Source of the DNA: Euperipatoides rowelli
Lineage: Eukaryota; Onychophora; Udeonychophora; Euonychophora; Peripatopsidae
Strand: one strand, 5' to 3'
Length of the DNA: 11,589 nt
Assembly (NCBI GenBank): GCA_003024985.2
Contig: PXIH01S0020297.1
A program made the translations under genes and the position numbers. Below are positions 7,587 through 11,589 of the stretch, in pieces. The notes beneath the pieces are model-generated. The model saw nothing but the letters and a program-made list of their open reading frames with translations. It was not told the origin of the DNA and made no database searches. The number at the start of each line of letters is the position of its first letter. The stretch's first letter is position 1.

Positions 7587-7876
7587 GTATTATTTTTCGT
7601 TGGCTACTTTTAATTTTATTTTTTTATGAATTGAAGTTTGTGAGTTATGTTGGACATCCGTCCTGAGTAATTTTTGATGTTGTGTTTAGCTATGTTTGCT
7701 TGTCAATTTTAATGATTTAGAGCCAGTTAGACTTGTCATTTACTTGTTATATACATGATTTAGAGTAATGTTTTAGCTTTCAACTTTTTTATTTCTGATC
7801 AATTTAAATTAGTTGTGTGTCTGAATGGTAGTCCGTTTCCAAATAGTTTTTTTTCTTTTTCGCATTAAGACATTTG

Positions 7877-8352
7877 TCATCTTTTGAGGGAAAGATGAAA
7901 ATTGTCTATTGCGTGTTTACATCAAATCTTACTGTTTCTCAAATGTGTTAAAGTTTGGAATATAGTTATTCCTGTAAAAAATAAAGTCATTTTAAGTGTT
8001 AATAATTAACACTTGTTAAGTTATAGTTCCGTTTTTGCTTTTTTATTATGGTAGTCAACGTAATTTTTTTTAAATATTAATATTTTCAAATATTAATTCC
8101 ATTCAATATTTTTGTGATTTATTTATACTCAAGGGAGAGTTGAGTTTATTTAAATTATTAAATATTAATTTTATTCCCAATGTCATCCCATAAGCTTAAA
8201 TTAATATTAATGTCATATGAGTTGGATCAAGGGAGATCCTGAGTTTGTTTTTGGATCAAAGGAGATCCTGAGGTTTTTTTTTTTAAATGAGCTCAAAAAC
8301 GTCCTGAGTTTGATTTATTGCGAATTTTGGATCAAAAGAGATCCTGAGTTTG
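7877..8352 (+). repeat. Family of small hairpin repeats in the leader
   Basis: The core unit is stem, six-base purine loop, stem, then TGAGTTT. Units: ACTC-AAGGGA-GAGT-TGAGTTT at 8127-8147; GGATC-AAGGGA-GATCC-TGAGTTTG at 8224-8247; GGATC-AAAGGA-GATCC-TGAGG at 8253-8273; GGATC-AAAAGA-GATCC-TGAGTTTG at 8329-8352. A degenerate unit lies at 8289-8312 (GAGCTC-AAAAAC-GTCC-TGAGTTTG). A related 8-bp hairpin with loop TGAGGG is at 7877-7898, and a further GAGCTC at 8378-8383 follows the last unit. The first unit keeps loop, tail and pairing while its stem bases differ. Confidence 0.75.
7994..8014. repeat. Perfect 10+1+10 palindrome
   Basis: AAGTGTTAAT, a single A, then ATTAACACTT. It is the third odd-length palindrome with a one-base centre in the LTR and leader. 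Confidence 0.9.
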
Positions 8353-8990
8353 ATTTTTAAGATTTCTTTCATAAAATGAGCTCCCAAGTTGAAATATCAT
8401 TTTTTGTGTGAAATTTATTGTTTTTGAGTAAATTTATTCATTTTTTTATGCTCTTGATAGGTTCCACTCTTTCTTTACTCCATTAGTTTTAACACTTTGG
8501 AAAGTCCTATTTCAAAGTTGTTGTATTCAGATTGCTTCCCTTTTTAATTAAAATTTTCTGGGGAAGTAGCCTACCTGTGATTGGTTTTTTCCTTGTCCAT
8601 AACAAGGGAATGGCATCCGCTTTACTTTATAGGATCTTACCCGGTTCTGAACAATTATTTTTGTTCCGGACTCTCTTCCAAATTTTATTTGCCACCTTTT
8701 CTTGTAATTGTCCAAATTTTTTTATGGAGCAAAGCAGTTTAGTACTTATCATTGTTTGTTGTTTGCACTGTCAAATTAAAAATTTTTTCCCCCGTTAAAT
8801 TTTGGTTCACATTAGTATGTGATAGATTGATTGATCATATCAAATGGTGTGATATGAGTAATTTTAAAGTTTAGAATTTTTTTATTATGTTTTAAATATT
8901 TTATTTGCATGGAAGTTAGCCTTTAGTTAGTTTGAGGTTATTTTTTGTTTTGTTTGCATCCGCCGTTGCCACACTGCTTTCTATTGTCAC

Positions 8991-8992
8991 AG
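8991..8992 (+). promoter_or_regulatory. Candidate 3' splice site before gag
   Basis: CTGCTTTCTATTGTCACAG ends in AG at 8991-8992 after a pyrimidine-rich run, 63 bases before the gag ATG at 9056. This placement suits a leader intron that brings a short 5' leader to gag. The donor would be upstream, for example at 5498. Motif evidence only. Confidence 0.35.
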
Positions 8993-9055
8993 ATATTTAT
9001 ACAAACAAAGAGATAAAAGTTTTTTTTGTTAATTTTTTTTAAACAATACATTAAA

Positions 9056-9524
9056 ATGGAAACCAGCAGCAAAGTGAAAGAAACAATTGAGACTATCAAT
9101 ACTGATACAGATAGTAAGATTGAAGGAGAGGATGATAGGGAGAGTGACAACTCTACCATAGCACATTATTATTGAAAACTATCAAAGAAAGTAATTGTGA
9201 GATAAGTAGATTAAATAGCATAGTTCAAACCAGCAAACCTAATGTGTGTGAATCAGAAATTAATGAGTGTGTTGATACTAGTGAGAATGATAGTAAGAAA
9301 GGTCAAGAATGTAGGTGTGAATTAATTAAAAATAAACTTGAAAGAATAAAGCCTATGGTAGGGGCTCCGATTAAGCTCATACTGTATTCACCTGGCATCC
9401 CCGAGACTTTAATGAAACCAAAAGAATGGTATCCTCATTTAGAGCCCTTGCCAAGAAACACAGTTGGTCTGACGCTCATGTCCGTGCAGCCTTTGAATCA
9501 AAACTGGCAGGAGAAGGGCATACT

Positions 9525-9527
<3 letters not shown>
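9056..9527 (+). pseudogene. gag: Gag N-terminal region, fragmented into three frames
   Basis: This is likely the start of Gag. ATG 9056 has an A at -3 and G at +4 (AAAATGG) and opens a 39-codon acidic, Ser/Thr-rich stretch to TGA 9173-9175. The frame of 9172 then carries on with hydrophilic sequence (KTIKESNCEISRLN) up to SPGIPETLMKPKEW. After an indel near 9425 the frame of 9426 reads FRALAKKHSWSDAHVRAAFE and then KLAGEGHTRY. That block has the F...A..H.W.D pattern of the capsid N-terminal part in Ty3/gypsy Gag. Reading stops being Gag-like at the (TA)n run. There is no overlap with the Gag piece at 60-463, so middle Gag is missing from the window. Identification is by position and pattern, without a catalytic motif. 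Confidence 0.5.

Positions 9528-9556
<29 letters not shown>
9528..9556. repeat. (TA)n microsatellite
   Basis: About 14 uninterrupted TA units, 29 bases. It truncates the Gag N-terminal fragment. Nothing Gag-like follows, so this is the apparent junction between element and flanking DNA. Confidence 0.95.
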
Positions 9557-9560
<4 letters not shown>

Positions 9561-11520
9561 TTTCACACTTATGTGCTAGATCGAATTTTTACCTTCCCAT
9601 CAGATTAATTAGTGGCTCATGTTATTTTTATCCCTTTCAAGACCACTACCTCTTCCATTTTAACCAATCTGACAGAATTTTCCTTCATAAAAAAGCTAAA
9701 ATTTTGAAGATCCCAATGATACTGTTGTTCCTTGTCAAAAGCTAACTCTCCACTCAAATATCACAGTCAGGAATTTTGTTCAAGATCTCCAAGATTAGGC
9801 TACCCCAACTAATGAAATGTTAACATTGAAATCAGCTAACAAATGCACCAAAAATCAGTTGGGCAACAATGGACAGTACAACCTCGCTGGACTATAGTAT
9901 GTTGTTGTCTGGCATTTTTGTATAAGGCAAAATTACACCAATAATACAATTATACACCCCTTTACTGTTCCTAAAGTTTTGATGAAAACAGCCTCTTCAA
10001 ATAATTAATTATAGGAACCTGTCAACATTACCGTAAGGAAGATAAAAGAAAATTCAATTGTATTTCAATTGATAATTACATTGTATGCACTGCCAGCTCC
10101 ACTGATTGTCATTTTATACAATTGATTTAAACCCATTGAAAATTCCATACACTTTAAACATTAAAAAAATAATTTAATAAAATTTAAGTTTATATTTTCA
10201 CAGCACCTTCATGAATAATATTAAAATTTGTAACTTTCATGAGTAAAGAAAGGTCACAATGAAAAGTGGCCAAATTTCCTTTTATATAAATAAAAATAAA
10301 TAAAACCTTCCCATTTTATATAAAGAAATAAATTAGAAAAAATATTTGTTTAAACGAATTATATACTGAGCTGTGTAAAAAAAAATATTACAGTAAAATA
10401 AAATAAAAAAATCTAAATTTGGAATGAGACAATTTCAACCATTTTTTATTTTTCAAGAATGTTCATCAATTTCTTTCAGGAATGTTTATGATATGATGAA
10501 TGGTTTTTGGTTCAACAATGACTGATGCTCGAAGGTACTGTAGCTACAAAGAAGTGGGTTGATGCAACGCCACCTAGACTACTAGGTGGCGTTGGTTGAT
10601 GCCGACTACTGGAGGTGAATAAGTGGGAAGAAGAACATGTTTTTACTAAAGTGCATGACAGGTCAACCTGCAAAAATAAAAATATTAAGCAAAAGACTGT
10701 AAATTATATGTTACTATAGGTAACAATTTTGATTCTAACAAATCACAGGACTTATAGCTTCAGAATTAATCTGTACATCTGATGTCTGCCTCTGGGTTAT
10801 TGATCTTGACTAATGAGGAAGATGGGACAAGTTTTTTTGGGGGATAAAAAATATATTGTCCTTATTGATTTCAATTGAAGAAGACATCGATTATATACCC
10901 TTTTAATTTCACACTTCTTAAAATCTGTTTATTTATATAATTAATTTTACTTGTCCGATCAGGTCTGGTTGGCCAAGACACCATAAAAAAAAAAACCACT
11001 GCTATCTAGGAGCAAGTGGTATAATAAGTTTATCAACAAAGCCAAATGGCTGACATTTTTGAAGTAGGTTAGCAAATAAATTTTGATTTTACACAAGTAA
11101 GAGACAAAAGTTCCATATATACTATTAAATTATGTCCAAAGTAACAAATATTTAACAGGCTTAATAAACAGGAAATAATGAAACTAATTTAATCTCATGG
11201 AAGGGGAAGTTATTTGTTGGTATCCTCTTCATGCATCTCAGAGTTAATTTAAAGGAGCTAAGGATGGAATTTTCATTATTCCCCTTTAAAAACCCACATC
11301 CTCTTATGTCATATTGATATATCTTCTATTGGTAACCCTTCTTCTCTTGAGGAGTTAGAATTGTAAGAAATAAAGAATTCAATTACCACTCAACCTATTA
11401 AACGTTTGCTTTAGTAAGCATGTTACGCTTTTGCAAATGCATCGTATATTCAGAAACAAAGCCAAATAAAGCTCTGGTAATTACAACAAAGTAAGTGTTG
11501 AATTATCAATATTATACAAT
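9557..11520. other. AT-rich flank without recognisable genes
   Basis: About 2 kb with no reading frame above background on either strand, no tRNA-like cloverleaf and no second LTR or Gag sequence. Visible details: a palindrome with flanking direct repeats at 10557-10602, and a small imperfect hairpin at 10995-11020 (ACCACT-GCT paired with AGC-A-AGTGGT). A-rich runs at 10375-10410 and 10984-10995 could be old poly(A) tails, but no associated retroposon was identified. Confidence 0.6.
10557..10602. repeat. 13-bp palindrome flanked by GGTTGATGC direct repeats
   Basis: The arms CAACGCCACCTAG (10565-10577) and CTAGGTGGCGTTG (10582-10594) are exact reverse complements around ACTA. GGTTGATGC occurs at 10557-10565 and again at 10594-10602, one on each side and overlapping the arm ends by a base. 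Each arm contains CTAGGTGGCG, close to the 3' half of the CTCF core, in inverted orientation. It may be a tiny inserted palindromic element with a 9-base target duplication, or a paired factor site. Confidence 0.85.
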
Positions 11521-11589
11521 GTGTTATCTTATGAACATATTTTAATCATTATTATTATCCACGTGTTATCTTAATAATATATTTTAATC
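11521..11589. repeat. Start of a 42-base tandem repeat
   Basis: The 27 bases beginning GTGTTATCTTA at 11521-11547 recur at 11563-11589 with 24 of 27 identical, giving a period of 42. Both copies end TATTTTAATC. The second copy ends at the window edge, so the array may continue. It could be a minisatellite or satellite. Confidence 0.7.

Larger units (their letters stand above)
6825..9055 (+). other. Long untranslated leader between primer-binding site and gag
   Basis: About 2.2 kb of T-rich DNA with no convincing protein. An open stretch at 8532-8798 starts from TTG and encodes a hydrophobic Phe/Leu/Ile-rich peptide, as random T-rich DNA does. The region holds the CTCF site, two ATGGCNGC motifs (7226-7236 and 7379-7390), palindromes at 7564-7586 and 7994-8014, hairpin repeats from 7877 to 8352, and a good 3' splice site at 8991-8992. 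A leader this long with many upstream ATGs would block ordinary scanning to gag. Splicing or internal entry would be needed. Confidence 0.5.

Noticed and set aside
8041-8220. CRISPR-like or satellite array from repeated AATATTAAT words
   Set aside because: The repeats are short AT-only words at irregular spacing, as expected of such composition in a eukaryotic T-rich leader.
8532-8798. 88-residue hydrophobic open stretch in the leader
   Set aside because: It starts with TTG, is Phe/Leu/Ile-rich as expected of T-rich DNA, has no recognisable domain, and its frame has no relation to gag.
8938-9159. 73-residue open stretch on the minus strand
   Set aside because: It overlaps the gag start antisense and is rich in Ser/Val/Leu from the reverse complement of acidic Gag codons, so it reads as a shadow.
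9877-10537. Possible pogo/Tigger-like MITE (CAGTACAACCTCG near 9877 and a loosely matching CTCGAAGGTACTG near 10525)
   Set aside because: The ends match only partly, the left side lacks a flanking TA, and no internal similarity was recognised.

Overview
The window is AT-rich, intron-poor eukaryotic DNA dominated by the decayed remains of a Ty3/gypsy-type LTR retrotransposon, all on the + strand. No cellular protein gene, tRNA, rRNA, operon or bacterial signal is visible. The reverse transcriptase and integrase style, a primer-binding site that looks tRNA-Arg-like (as in the 412/mdg1 group) and the arthropod-like core promoter suggest an invertebrate animal, perhaps an arthropod. The species cannot be named from this sequence.

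Layout. About 1-463: C-terminal Gag and a CCHC zinc knuckle, ending in a U UUA AAC heptamer directly before the gag stop. About 490-930: aspartic protease in the -1 frame. About 1020-1860: reverse transcriptase. About 1863-2450: RNase H. About 2451-3814: integrase (zinc-binding domain, D,D-35-E core, GPY/F C-terminal module). At least seven frame changes besides the possible programmed one, and several in-frame stops, show that the copy is dead. There is no env: pol runs straight into a polypurine tract at 3785-3798.

3799-6799 is best read as one unusually long LTR of about 3.0 kb. It has TGTTG...CAACA ends, a TATA box with an initiator at 4491-4523 and an AATAAA at 4794. A primer-binding site follows five bases later at 6805-6824. 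A very long T-rich leader (6825-9055) holds a perfect CTCF-consensus site, YY1-like sites and a family of small hairpin repeats. A fragmented Gag N-terminal region (9056-9527) ends in a (TA)n tract.

The order is therefore gag(C)-pol-LTR-leader-gag(N). That is the order expected of two tandem copies sharing one LTR, or of a circularly permuted insertion, and not of a single normal provirus. From about 9557 to the end is AT-rich flank with no gene. It holds a CTCF-like palindrome and the start of a 42-base tandem repeat. The unusual part of the window is the LTR and leader: the insulator-like site beside the primer-binding site, the hairpin repeats whose stems appear to covary, and a possible leader intron.
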